A stretch of DNA of 64,000 nucleotides, from positions 1-64,000 of the forward strand of contig SNVD02001254.1 in NCBI GenBank assembly GCA_013180625.2, in the 5' to 3' direction. The position numbers and the translations under genes are program-made. Below the pieces are notes generated by a model. It was not told the origin of the DNA and searched no databases. It worked only from the letters and a program-made list of their open reading frames with translations. Below, piece after piece: positions 11,320 to 23,350 of this stretch; positions within the stretch are counted from its first letter, which is position 1, and each line of letters opens with the position of its first letter. The stretch comes from Boswellia sacra. Lineage: Eukaryota; Streptophyta; Magnoliopsida; Sapindales; Burseraceae.

Positions 11320-12764
11320 TAAAGTTAGAGCTTAATCTCACCAGTAATGACTTCTAGTCTTCTTCTTCTTTTAACCCCAATTGAGAAGGATCTTTTAACT
11401 TAAAATTCTTAGTCTTTTCTTTTGGTTGAGAATATCTAACCTTGGGGATTCTAGTCTTGCCAGCTTTTTATTGGTTGAATGAGTCATGTGCATACTTTCA
11501 TGAGAAATTCTATCTTTTTTTTCTCTTCATACCTCTTATTTTGTTTAAAAGACACGCAGCAATACATCCCCCACACCACACCACACCACATCCCACCCTA
11601 TTTTAAGGGTAGGATACATACATATGTACATACATAAATTTTCTTTTCTTTTTTATATTATTAGACAAAAATTATTACATGAAGATATAAATGTGATATA
11701 TTTGATCCTTCCATTTTAAGAACTTCATTAATTTATTTATTCTTTATGATAATAGAAGTGTATGCCATCTCATACTCAAATTTTGAAGAATAGATAGAAC
11801 CAACTTTGGTACGGATTGGTTTGATAGATGCATAGAACCCAAAGGCCCTTATGGCATAGGTTAGACGTGTCAAAGAGAAAACATTAAGGGGCTATCTGAT
11901 ACAAGGGGTAGGAATCTTGAGGATATAATTCATATTACTGGAAAAGTAAAACATGGAAATATGATTATTGAAAAAGTAACATTACGAGTAATCTGAAACT
12001 TAGGTGTCAGGTGGGTTTCAGATTACCCCATTTTGCAGGATTCTGAATCCAATGGAAATCCAGATTCCCATTCAAAATTGACACACCAAACAAGGGGTGG
12101 GTTTCATTTTCCCGTCCCATGGATTCCTAGGCTGTATACCAAACAGCCCCTAAGGATTAACATAACATAAGGGTTATATTTTTAATATGTACTTTTAGAG
12201 TCCATGTTAGTATTACCTTTCTTCAGAGAAATTTGAAGGAGCTCTTTGCATAACAAAATAATAGATAAAAAAAGGAATACAAAAAGAATGCACTTTTAGA
12301 TTAAATAGTGTTATGTATGTAACATACTCATATAATTTAACTTATGTAATGTAACATGACATAAAATTAGTGAATTATGAATAGTTATTGATCATTTACT
12401 AAAATCTTCATCGATTTTTTTTTAAATTTTTATCTAATCAAATTATGTCGTGCATTCAATGAATTAAAATACATGGACTTGTTGTATACTCTCTTTTAGG
12501 ATTTGATAATGGCCTTTTAAAATCTCACATAATCAACTACAACATAATAATTTTCATTAATCTCTTGTGACATCAATCAATTTTCACTAAGAAAAAATTG
12601 AAAGAAATAAAATATTTAATCAATTAAGTCAAGCACTGATTAATGATCTGCATATATTTTTTGCATTACGTAATGCACATCAGAAAACTGTGTTTAAGTA
12701 CTTTTGCTACGGTTAGAATGAACTGATTAACAATAATCTTCCACATTCGCTTCACTTCTAACAG
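11320..12764. other. intergenic after copy A
   Basis: 11320-11880 is repeated downstream of the other copies (11600-11880 aligns with 28215-28560 and 23351-23640), so it is part of the duplicated unit. It is followed by a MITE (11888-12150). 12151-12655 looks single-copy and AT-rich. From about 12660 the sequence matches the end of intron 5 of copy A and leads into the orphan exon A'. Confidence 0.6.
11888..12150. mobile_element. Tourist-like MITE (PIF/Harbinger type), 263 bp
   Basis: The ends read GGGGCTATCTGATACA and, on the other strand, GGGGCTGTTTGGTATACA, an imperfect terminal inverted repeat of the GGGGCTGTTTGG kind typical of Tourist elements. The flanks are TAA at 11885-11887 and TAA at 12151-12153, the 3-bp duplication made by Harbinger transposases. 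It has no coding capacity. It inserted into the 3' flank shared by the gene array. Confidence 0.75.
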
Positions 12765-13196
12765 GTTAATACAACAGAGCCTGGCCTTTCTCGGTTGGAG
12801 AACAATAACTTTGCACCTAAAAGAAGCCAAGAAATCGCAGAATCAGGGCCATCGAATACAGAATATCCTCAAGTACCGGTTCCTAACAAATTCCGGAAGC
12901 GCAAATGTCCTCTATGTCAAGTGACTGCAGAAAGTAAGACAACATGGAACTCACATCTTCAAGGGCAACAACATGCAGCCGCTGTGCAGAAACTGAAAGC
13001 AAAGAAGCAACAATTGAACAATGCAGGGAGTAGCAAGACAGATCAGAAGTTGCAACAAGAGATCATGGAGAATAAATATGTTGAGCATAGAGGAGATAAT
13101 AAATGGCGGTGCATCATATGCAATGCAAGCTGCAATAGTTTGAAAGACATTAACTATCACCTTAGAGGAAGGAAGCACTTCGACAAAACCGGATAA
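12765..13196 (+). pseudogene. orphan zinc-finger exon of the HVA22-ZnF family (A')
   Basis: This is a copy of exon 6 alone. It has an intact acceptor (CTTCTAACAG before 12765), starts in the same phase as exon 6 of copy A (VNTTEPGLSRLEN), and stays open for 143 codons to TAA at 13194-13196. Both fingers keep all ligands (CPLCQVTAESKTTWNSHLQG plus H, and CIICNASCNSLKDINYHLRG plus H), but the linker is shorter than in A. About 100 bp of the preceding intron is also duplicated; exons 1-5 are absent. It is either a remnant of a partial duplication or an alternative terminal exon for copy A, whose exon 5 has the right phase and lies 2.8 kb upstream. Expression data would decide. Confidence 0.7.
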
Positions 13197-13460
13197 ATGA
13201 AAGGAGGGGTTGGTTCATGACTAAGTATGTAATATTATATGACACTATCATTGGATATATAACTAGTATATTCATCACATTACTAAGTCTAAAACAAATG
13301 TTTTGGTTTGTTCTCTCTTGGTTGAGATATCTAATCATGGGGATTCTAATCTTGTCAGCTTATGTAAAATTTATTTTTCATGAGAAATTTTATTCTATTC
13401 TTCATTTTGTTTTTGGATGTATTGCTGCCTATCTCTTTAACAAACATCAGAAGTGACATA

Positions 13461-15951
13461 TGTCACAACCCATACTAGACATACAAAATATAGCATTTAT
13501 ACGGTCATTTAAATATGAACTCTGTTATTACTTTCAAAAATTAATATTAGTATCACACAAAACAGAGTTCCTAATCACAACCAAACCATTTCACTGTATA
13601 TAGATACATTCAAAATCAAAAGGATTCCTACAGTATGCCTATGATAATCTAGGCAGCGGTCTATAGTTGCCAAGGGAACTCTGTCAGCAATGTCAAAAGT
13701 CCTCCATCCATAGCTCAATCTACTGATCACCTGAGGCACACAACAACTTTAATGAGTAAAACTTAGTAAGTAAGCTAGGTGAATATACAGTAATAAACAA
13801 TAACAATAGAATTCAGTCCACAGTATGAAACTGTCCATTTCTAACTACACAAGTATTAGCTAACTCATTAAAGAAAAAATGCCCCAGAGTTCACTTCGGT
13901 TACATTTGCGCTCTCGCGCCAATTTTCTTTCTAGACCTCTGTAGGTCGATTCAACCTCACATAAGTGAGTTCACATTTCTCTACTCATCGCTTTTTCATG
14001 TACAATCACAATCACATAATGAGGAAGCTTCCACAGTATCAGTTACAATCACCTAGGGGAAAAGACTCTCTAATTAAGGTAGGACTTTTCATAGTCAGTT
14101 CCCATATAATAGCTCAAGGCTAGTCTGACAATCCGGGTGATACCGGGCCTATGCTACCGAATCCCGTCTAGAGAAACATATGGTTCAGACCTCCCCTCAA
14201 GCCATGGAATAGTACAGAACAATACAAATACATTTAGATGCCTACACTTGAAATAGCTCGAGGCTAGTTTGACAATCCGGATGATACCGGACCCATGCTA
14301 CCGAATCTCGTCTAGAGAAACACATGGTCCAGACCTCCTCTCAAGCTATGGGAGCTAAACTTCCTAGGTTTTAGCATGCCAATGATGTTTCACCATTCAC
14401 AATCAGTCACAAATAAAAGAAGTTTGATATCAACCTTCTAGAACAGTCACAATATCTCACATTCAAGCATCAAGGTGCTAGCAATTAACAATGTTACAAT
14501 CTACAAAATTACATACATACAGTACACAATTTATTGTGGCCTCAGAATAGTTAGCTTACTTACCTTGTATGACTGCTTTTCAATGCTTGTGATTGACCTA
14601 AAAATAAAACAAAAATCTCTTTTTAGGTCACCATACACTTGTAAAACATTTTCTATTTTTGGCTCTATTTCTATACTTTGACAAACAATTTATAACAACA
14701 ATTGTCTATTTCCAAAAAATCACACAATTGGGTAGACATCTTTTACACTCATATATCATGTCTCCTTAAAATTGTTAGAGCCAATTGGGGTCATTTAGTC
14801 ACTCAAAATAATCAAATTCTTTACCTCAACGATTCTGCCATTGCATTCGTTTCACTGAACAGTACAGACTTAAAAATTTGTAGGAATTGCAATCCTACTC
14901 AATTGGCTGTAATAATTTACAGGGTGGTATATAACACATATATATACCTCCATACCAAAAATGATGGCTTTTCAAGGTGTTTAACCCATTCAAATCCAAT
15001 TATTTCTAACTGCCCTGTTTTGGAAACTAAAAATTCCAGTTTTAGCAAGGCAACTTTAAAAATCTATAACAATTCACACAAAGCTTTAATCTCACTGAAA
15101 ATTTACAGTCTTATATATGACACGTAAAAGGACTTGCATACCAAAAATCAGGTAATTCTATGAAGATTTGGACCTTCAACTAAAATCGTCTTCCCCTACT
15201 CTGTTCTAAGACAGGGGAAATGTGCAATACCATACCAGAAATTGAAAAATTCACTACAAATCACCTACTTCAAATTTTTGAGTGAATCCAATTGCTATAC
15301 ACTCCTGGAATGTCTATTTTCATCCATAAAAATTTCAGAACAAGAAAATGTTCCACTTATTTTTGGTAATTTTCGGAACATGCACTGCTCAGTGTAACAA
15401 AATTTCCAGGATTTGAACTAAACTCTCAATTCTAGCTTATATTTCCATCCTCTTTCTTAGATACATTCAAAACTCATTCAAATTCATGTTTCCACACAAA
15501 TTTCCAGCAGCAAAAACAACAATTCACATACTCACATCACAACCCAAAATAATTCTTTCAAATACATACACAATACCACAAGAATTCTAAAGGAGAGACG
15601 AGTTCTTACCCTTCCTTTCTTCCTTCTCTTTCTCCTCCTTGAGTTCTTAATGAGTTTTTTGTGTGGAAAGCTTGGAGAGAGTGTGAAGAGCTGAAACCGT
15701 TAACTTAAAGGCAAGATGGAAGAAATTCTAGAATTCTTTCCATTTTTATATAAAAATATTAGGCCAAATTTCCATTTAGTCAATCTCTCCTCCTTTATAA
15801 CTATTAAATCCAATACACTTTTCATTAAGCCCCTCATTCTTTCATTTATTACATTACAATTCAAATATATTACATATACGTTAATACATATTATTACATA
15901 CGTAACACAACACATGGTATAATGTATATTACAAAAACTTAGGATATTACA
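13461..15951 (-). repeat. Tekay 3' LTR (2491 bp)
   Basis: It starts TGTCACAACCC and ends GGATATTACA on the plus strand, and matches 20750-23350 along its whole length. It is about 110 bp shorter because it holds two rather than three copies of an internal unit (near 14112 and 14261; landmarks CTAGTCTGACAATCCGGGTG and TACCGAATC). A minus-strand TATA candidate, TATAAAAA, lies at 15743-15750. Confidence 0.93.
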
Positions 15952-15966
15952 ACTCTCCCCCCTAAA
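15952..15966 (-). other. Tekay polypurine tract
   Basis: On the minus strand this reads TTAGGGGGGAGAGTT directly before the 3' LTR, the expected place and composition for the plus-strand primer of reverse transcription. Confidence 0.85.
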
Positions 15967-15993
15967 GAATTTCGTCCTCGAAATTTAACACAA

Positions 15994-17811
15994 TTATTCG
16001 AATAGAGAGGGGTATTTGGTCCGCATTTCTTCCTCTAATTCCCAAGTTGCTTCTTCTATGGAGTGATTTCCCCAAAGTACTTTCACCAATGGTATACTCC
16101 TCTTCTGAAGTCCGTGTTCTTTGCGATCTATGATTCAGATCGGTCTCTCCTCATATGTAAGATCAGCTCTCAACTCCGAAAGTTCAGAACTCAGCACATG
16201 GGATGGATCAGAAACATACTTCCTTAACATGGAGACATGAAAGACATCATGCACTCCAGACAATGAAGGTGGCAAGGCAAGTTTATATGCTGCCTCTCCA
16301 ATCCTTTCCTGAATCTCACAAGGGCCAATATATCTTGGACTCAATTTCCCTTGCCTTCCAAATCGCATCACTCCCTTCATAGGGGCAACTTTAAGGAACA
16401 CTTTATCTCCTGCAGCAAATTCTAACTTCTTCCTTCGCTGACCAGCATAACTCTTCTATCTGCTCTGTGCTGCATTCATTCTGTCCTTCACTTTTCGGAT
16501 GATACCACATGTTTGTTGTATAATTTTGGGCCCAAGTATCTTTCTTTCACCAACCTCATCCCAATGGATGGGTGATCTACACTTCCTCCCATACAAGGCT
16601 TCATAAGGGGTTATTCCAATTGTGGATTGATAGCTGTTGTTGTATGCAAATTCAACCAAAGTCAAGTACTTGTCCCGGCTATCCTTCAAGTCCAACACAC
16701 AGGCTCTAAGCATATCTTTCAGAATCTGGATGGTCCTTTCCGATTGACCATCTGTCTGAGGATGGAAAGCCGTGCTGAACTTTAGTTTAGTGCCTAAAGC
16801 CTTATGTAAACTTTTCCAGAATTGGAAGGTAAATCTTGGGTCCCGATCTGAAACACTAGATACCGGTACTCCATGTAGTCTCACAATCTCATCTACATAG
16901 AGGTGGGCATATCTGTCTATAGTGAAGGTAGTGCGCACAGGAAGAAAATGCGCTGATTTCGTCAACCGGTCCACAATCACCCAAATTGCATCGCATCCAT
17001 TCCTAGTCCTCGGTAGACCCACAACAAAATCCATAGTGATGTGTTCCTATTTCCATTCTGGTATTGATAGTGGATTAAGTAATCCCGATGGCCTTTGATG
17101 TTCAGCTTTAACTTGTTGACAAACTAAGCATTGTTCAACAAATTGAGCTATTTCCTTCTTCATACCAACCCACCAGTAGTTATCCCGGAGATCCCTATAC
17201 ATTTTTGTACAGCCAGGATGCACCAAATAAGGAGAATTATGTGCTTCATTCAATATTTCTCGTTTCAACTCTATCACATTAGGCACACACAGTTTTCCTT
17301 CGAAGTATAAGACTCCGTCGGAGGAGATAATAAAACCTGGCCTCTTTCCCAATGGAACTTCTTCCATCACCTTCTTGAAAAAGACATCTTTACATTGACT
17401 CTTCTTGATCTTCTCAATAATGGTGGGTTGCACGACCAATGAAGCCAAGTGTAAGCATTCATTCGGCTGAACAATCTCAATAGCAAATTTCTCCAGATCT
17501 TGCATTATTGACTGTTGTGTGGTAATTAAAGCAGCCATATGTCTAGAAGACTTTCTACTCAGGGCATCTACCACCACATTCGCTTTTCCAGGATGATAAT
17601 TGATGACACAATCATAATCCTTGACCAACTCTAGCCATCGCCTTTGCCTCATATTTAATTCCTTTTGAGTGAAGAAATATTTAAGGCTCTTGTGGTCAGT
17701 ATAGATTTCACATCTTGCTCCGTATAAGTAATGCCTCCAAATCTTCAATGCAAACACTACTGCTGCCAGTTCTAGATCATGGGTAGGGTAATTCTTCTCA
17801 TAGTCCTTCAA
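15994..17811 (-). pseudogene. Tekay RNase H, integrase and chromodomain (stops at 17047, 16456, 16135)
   Basis: RNase H motifs ([30 protein letters not shown]) are followed by the integrase zinc domain ([19 protein letters not shown]), the integrase core (MDFVVGLPRTRNGCDAIWVI, STAFHPQTDGQSERTIQ, VEFAYNNSYQSTIG), the GPY/F-like segment (GKLSPRYIGPCEI, VFHVSMLRKY), and a C-terminal chromodomain of the CHDCR type (RSIPLVKVLWGNHSIEEATW) ending at a natural stop, 15994-15996. In-frame stops at 17047-17049, 16456-16458 and 16135-16137 interrupt it, but there is no frameshift. The chromodomain in chromoviruses guides integration to chromatin. Confidence 0.9.
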
Positions 17812-17844
17812 TTGTCGAGATGCATAGGCTATAACCTTGCCATT

Positions 17845-19812
17845 TTACATCAAAACATACCCCAATCCGTTTTTAGAAGCATCACTGTATATCACAAATC
17901 CTTCTGAACCAGAAGGAATGGTCAGTACTGGAGCTGTCACTAATCGATTCTTGAGTTCTTGGAAACTCTTTTCGCAGTCTTCCGACCATACAAAAGCTAC
18001 ATTCTTCCTGGTCAACTGTGTTAAGGGCGAGGCTATCTTGGAAAAGCCTTCGACGAATCTTCTATAGTATCCAGCCAATCCCAAAAAGCTATGCACTTCA
18101 GTTACATTAGTTGGTCTTGGCCACTTTACAACAGCTTCCACTTTATTTGGGTCTATTGAGATCCCATCACCTGAAACAATGTGACCTAAGAAGGAAATCT
18201 GATTGAGCCAAAACTTACATTTCTTGAATTTGGCATACAGTTTCTTCTCTCTCAATAACTGCAATACCCTTCTCAAATGCTCTTCGTGTTCTTCAAAATT
18301 CTTAGAATACACCAAAATATCATCAATAAATACAATGACGAATTTATCCAAGAATTCCTTAAAAACACGGTTCATAAGATCCATAAAAGCAGCTGGAGCA
18401 TTTGTGAGTCCGAAAGGCATCACCAAGAATTCATAGTGCCCATACCTCGTTTGAAAGGCAGTCTTGGAGATGTCTTCCTTTCTAATCTTTAACTGATGGT
18501 ATCCGGATCGAAGATCAATCTTAGAAAACACACTTGCCTCATGCAACTGATCGAGTAGATCATCAACCCTTGGAAGTGGATACTTGTTCTTTATAGTCAC
18601 CCGATTCAACTCACGATAATCAATGCATAATCTCATTGTCCCATCCTTTTTCTTCACAAACAGAACTGGTGCTCCCCAAGGAGAGACACTGGGACGGATG
18701 AAACCCTTATCCAGTAACTTTCGTAACTGCTCCTTCAGTTCTTTAAGTTCCGTTTGTGACATTTGATATGGAACTTTGGATATAGGAGTGGTTCCCGGTA
18801 AAAGATCGATAGTGAATTCAATCTCTCTATCGGGAGGGAGTCCGGGTAAGTCTTCTGAAAATACATCTATAAATTCATTTATCACTGGAATGTTTTGAAT
18901 ACTCTTTCCTTCCTTCGGTGTTTCCATAACACAAGCTAAGAAGACCATACATCCCTTCCGAAGGAACTTTTGGGCTTTCAAAGCTGAAACAATCCGTAGC
19001 AATGAGACTATATCTGCCCCGACAAAGCTGCACTCCAATCTGAGTGGAGTATGGAATACCACTTTCTTCTCAAAACACTTAACATCTGCATGATATTTAG
19101 ACAGCCAATCCATACCCAGAATCACATCAAAATCACGCATCTCCAAGATGATTAGATTGGCCTCTAACTCTTGGCTGTCTATTTTGATCGGGCAGGATTT
19201 CAACTCTTCTCTAGCACACAATGCCGTCCCCGAAGGAGTAAAGACATACATCTCAACCTCCATAATTGAAGGCTTTAACTCCACTTTATGAGCAAAAGTA
19301 CGAGACATAAAAGAATGAGTGGCACCCGAATCAAACAATACATGAGCATTATGACCAAGAACAGAGATAATACCAAAAACAACCGATGGAGCCTCTCGTG
19401 CTTCAGCGGTGGTGAGGGCATAGACTCTTCCTTGTGCTCGTGGTTCTCTACCCGGTGTATTTTGAACTCTACCAGGAGTAATTTGAGCTTGACTGGCTTC
19501 AGGACATGATGCAACAAAGTATCCGATTTTTCCACATCGGAAGCACGCTCCAGTTTTGAAATGACACATTCCTTTATGTGGTCTGTGGCATGTGTCACAT
19601 ATAGGAAATTCTTTCCTACCCGTATTTTGCTTCTTCTTTCCCTTGCCTTTCTCGAACCATTTGCTATTATTCCTCTATGGCTTCCTTGGTTGAGAACCAG
19701 AACCCTCTTCTTTAGACTTGCCAGCTTCAATCATTTCTTCATCTCTGGCCAATATCTGAGCCTTCCTCAGCACTGCACTATAGCTTTTCAATTCTAGAAT
19801 TACCACGTGCCT
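17845..19812 (-). pseudogene. Tekay gag C-terminus, CCHC knuckle, protease and reverse transcriptase (stops at 19675, 17845)
   Basis: The CCHC knuckle [14 protein letters not shown] has Tyr in place of the zinc-binding His (codon 19519-19521). The protease has [13 protein letters not shown] with the catalytic DSG. The RT has [45 protein letters not shown], the catalytic FIDDILVYS, and [20 protein letters not shown]. The start of RNase H ([15 protein letters not shown]) precedes the stop at 17845. A further in-frame stop lies at 19675-19677. All pieces share one frame with gag upstream and integrase downstream. Confidence 0.92.
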
Positions 19813-20523
19813 TCAGATTTCTGGTTTCAGGCCTCTCTCAAAGAATTTGGCTTTCTCTTCTTCTGAACTGATGAGGTGTGGAGCAAATCTGGAGAGAGCC
19901 TCGAACTTCCTTTCATATTCTGTGAGGGACATGGACCCTTGAGTTAACTGTAAAAATTCAGCAATCTTCTCATTCTTCAATGACTGAGGAAAGTACTTGT
20001 CATAAAACAACTCTTTAAACTGAGCCCAAGTAAGTACTCCATCTTCTCCAGTGTGAGCTCTCTTGGTCATTTCCCACCAATAACTTGCATTACCCTTTAG
20101 CATAAAAGTAGCGCATGTGAGCCGTTGTGCGTCAGTACACCCCATAAGCTCGAATATCTTCTCCATTTCATGAACCCATTCTTCTGCAGCTAATGGGTCT
20201 GTTGAGCCTGTAAAGGATGGAGGGTTCAGTCTTCTAAACTGTTCCACTACTTGTATATTTTCAAAAGTGGTGGTGGAACTAGGTTGTGCAGCCTCTCGTC
20301 TCACATCTGTTAGAATCTGCACCAACTCCTGGACTGTCGTGTCCTGAGCCCTTGAGCTGCTACTAGTCCCAGCCTGCCTCTTAGGTCTTCTATTTCTGAC
20401 CAAAGCAGGTTCATCCAGCTCTGAAGTTCCTCTCACTCTAGATGTGGAGCTAACCCTCCTCATTTCCTCCATGGTGGGGTTATCGGTTCTCCTAGGTCGC
20501 CTCGGTCGAGACATGCCTATCAA
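19813..20523 (-). pseudogene. Tekay gag capsid region
   Basis: The frame begins at the ATG ending at 20523, although the methionine three codons later (MSRPRRPRR) is a likelier natural start. The retrotransposon gag (PF03732-like) region is clear: FTGSTDPLAAEEWVHEMEKI, TFMLKGNASYWWEM, FKELFYDKYFPQSL and SMSLTEYERKFEALSRF. It ends at an in-frame TGA, 19813-19815, which fits a CGA codon changed by one transition. Beyond it the same frame continues into the CCHC region. Confidence 0.9.
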
Positions 20524-20735
20524 TTCTGATCATCAGAACATAATGAGGCACCATATAAATAACGATAATACTATTAATAATAATAATTAGCACTCCTCAT
20601 CGTATACAACCATTTCAAAGATTTCAATGTGGAAATCAAACAATTTTCAATATTACTTACTATGGAGGATTTGGCATGGACTCGGTTCCCTTGACCGCTT
20701 GCAACAAAAATGTCTACAGAATCTTAAACCTATGC

Positions 20736-20747
20736 TCTGATACCACT
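20736..20747 (-). other. Tekay primer-binding site
   Basis: The minus strand reads TGGTATCAGAGC-like sequence next to the 5' LTR (plus strand CTCTGATACCA), complementary to initiator methionyl-tRNA, the usual primer for this clade. Confidence 0.85.
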
Positions 20748-20749
20748 TC

Positions 20750-23350
20750 TGGCACAACCCATACTAGACATTCAAAATATAGCATTTATACCGTCATTTA
20801 AATATGAACTCTGTTATTACTTTCAAAAATTAATATTAGTATCACACAAAATAGAGTTCCTAATCACAACCACACCATTTCACTGTATATAGATACATTC
20901 AAAATCAAAAGGATTCCTACAGTATGGCTATGATAATCTAGGCAGCGGTCTATAGTTGCCAAGGGAACTCTGTCAGCAATGTCAAAAGTCCTCCATCCAT
21001 AGCTCAATCTACTGATCAACTGAGGCACACAACAACTTTAATGAGTAAAACTCAGTAAGTAAGCTAGGTGAATATACAGTAATAAACAATAACAATAGAA
21101 TTCAGTCCACAGTATGAAACTGTCCATTTCTAACTACACAAGTATTAGCTAACTCATTAAAGAAAGAATGCCCCAGAGTTCACTTCGGTTACATTTGCAC
21201 TCCCGCGCCAATTTTCTTTCTAGACCTCTGTAGGTCGATTCAACCTCACATAAGTGAGTTCACATTTCTCTACTCATCGCTTTTTCATGTACAATCACAA
21301 TCACATAATGAGGAAGCTTCCACAGTATCAGTTACAATCACCTAGGGGAAAAGACTCTCTAATTAAGGTAGGACTTTTCATAGTCAGTTCCCATATAATA
21401 GCTCAAGGCTAGTCTGACAATCCGGGTGATACCAGGCCCATGCTACCGAATCCCGTCTAGAGAAACACATGGTCCAGACCTCCCATCAAGCTATGGGAGT
21501 ACGGAATGCTCAAGGCTAGTCTGACAATTCGGGTGATACCGAGCCCATGCTACCGAATCTCGTCTAGAGAAACACATGGTCCAGACCTCCCCTCAAGCCA
21601 TGGAACAGTACAGAACAGTACAAATACATTTAGATGCCTACACTTGAAATAGCTCGAGACTAGTCTGATAATCCGGGTGATACCGGGCCCATGCTACCGA
21701 ATCTCGTCTAGAGAAACATATGGTCCAGACCTCCCCTCAAGCTATGAGAGCTAAACTTCTTAGGTCTTGGCATGCCAATGATGTTTCACCATTCACAATC
21801 AGTCACACATAAAAGAAGTTTGATATCAACCTTCTAGAACAGTCACAATATCTCACATTCAAGCATCAAGGTGCTAGCAATTAACAATGTTACAATCTGC
21901 AAAATTATATACATATAGTACACAATTTATTGTGGCCTCAGAATAGTTAGCTTACTTACCTTGTATGGCTACTTTTCAATGTTTGTGATTGACCTAGAAA
22001 TAAAACAAAAATCTCTTTTTAGGTCACCATACACTTGTGAAACATTTCCTATTTTTGGCTCTATTTCTATACTTACTTTGACAAACAATTTATAACAACA
22101 ATTGTCTATTTCCAAAAAATCACACAATTGGGTAGACATCTTTTACACTCATATATCATGTCTCCTTAAAATTGTTAGAGCCAACTGGGGTCATTTAGTC
22201 ACTCAAAATAATCAAATTTGTTACCTCAACGATTCTGCCATTGCATTCGTTTCACTGAACAGTACAGACTTAAAAATTTGTAGGAATTGCAATCCTACTC
22301 AATTGGCTGTAAAAATTTATAGGGTGGTATATAACACATATATATACCTCCATACCAAAAATCATGGCTTTTCAAGGTGTTTAACCCATTCAAATCCAAT
22401 TATTTCTAACTGCCCTGTTTTGGAAACTAAAAATTCCAGTTTTAGCAAGGCAATTTTAAAAATCTATAACAATTCACACAGAGCTTTAATCTCAGTGAAA
22501 ATTTACAGTCTCATATACGACACGTAAAAGGACTTGCATACCAAAAATAAGGTAATTCTATGAAGATTTGGACCTTCAACTAAAATCGTCTTCCCCTACT
22601 CTGTTCTAAGACAGGGGAAATGTGCAATACCATACTAGAAATTGAAAAATTCACTACAAATCACCTACTTCAAATTTTTGAGTGAATCCAATTGCTATAC
22701 ACTCCTGGAATGTCTATTTTCATCCAAAAAAATTTCAGAACAAGAAAATGTCCCACTGATTTTTGGTAATTTTCGGAACATGCACTGCTCAGTGTAACAA
22801 AATTTCCAGGATTTGAACTAAACTCTCAATTCTAGCTTATATTTCCATCCTCTTGCTTAGATACATTCAAAACTCATTCAAATTCGTGTTTCCACACAAT
22901 TTTTCAGGAGCACAAACAACAATTCACATACTCACATCACAACCCAAAATAATTCTTGCAAATACATACACAATACCACAAGAATTCTAAAGGAGAGAGG
23001 AGTTCTTACCCTTCCTTTCTTCCTTCTCTTTCTCCTCCTTGAGTTCTTGATGAGTTTTTTGAGTGGAAAGCTTGGAGAGAGTGTGAAGAGCTGAAACCGT
23101 TAACTTAAGGGTAAGATGGAAGAAATTCTAGAATTCTTCCCATTTTTATATATAAATATTAGGCCAAAATTTCATTTAGTCTATCTCTCCTCTTTTATAG
23201 CTATTAAATCCAATACACTTTTCATTAAGCCCCTCATTCTTTCATTTATTGCATTACAATTCAAATAAATTACATATACATTAATACATATTATTACATA
23301 TGTAACACAACTATGGTATAATGTATATTATAAAAACTTAGGATATTACA
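20750..23350 (-). repeat. Tekay 5' LTR (2601 bp)
   Basis: It matches the 3' LTR end to end. It begins TGGCACAACCC where the other begins TGTCACAACCC. It contains three copies of the internal unit (near 21401, 21511 and 21653), the extra copy explaining the size difference. The 141-codon open frames near the middle of both LTRs are the same sequence and have no recognisable product. Confidence 0.93.

Larger units (their letters stand above)
13461..23350 (-). mobile_element. Ty3/gypsy Tekay-type chromovirus, complete with two LTRs
   Basis: Minus-strand element: 5' LTR 20750-23350, PBS near 20736-20747, one gag-pol frame 20523-15994, polypurine tract 15952-15966 and 3' LTR 13461-15951. Flanks are ACATA (13456-13460) and GCATA (23351-23355), a 5-bp target duplication with one mismatch. 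Domain order gag, CCHC, protease, RT, RNase H, integrase, chromodomain, with long LTRs, fits the Tekay/Del clade. It inserted in the 3' flank of the orphan exon A'; the sequence to its right continues the repeated 3' flank of the gene array. Confidence 0.95.

Noticed and set aside
14702..15127. 141-codon frame in the Tekay LTR, repeated at 22102-22527
   Set aside because: Same LTR sequence twice; no recognisable domain, and it lies in a region better explained as LTR.
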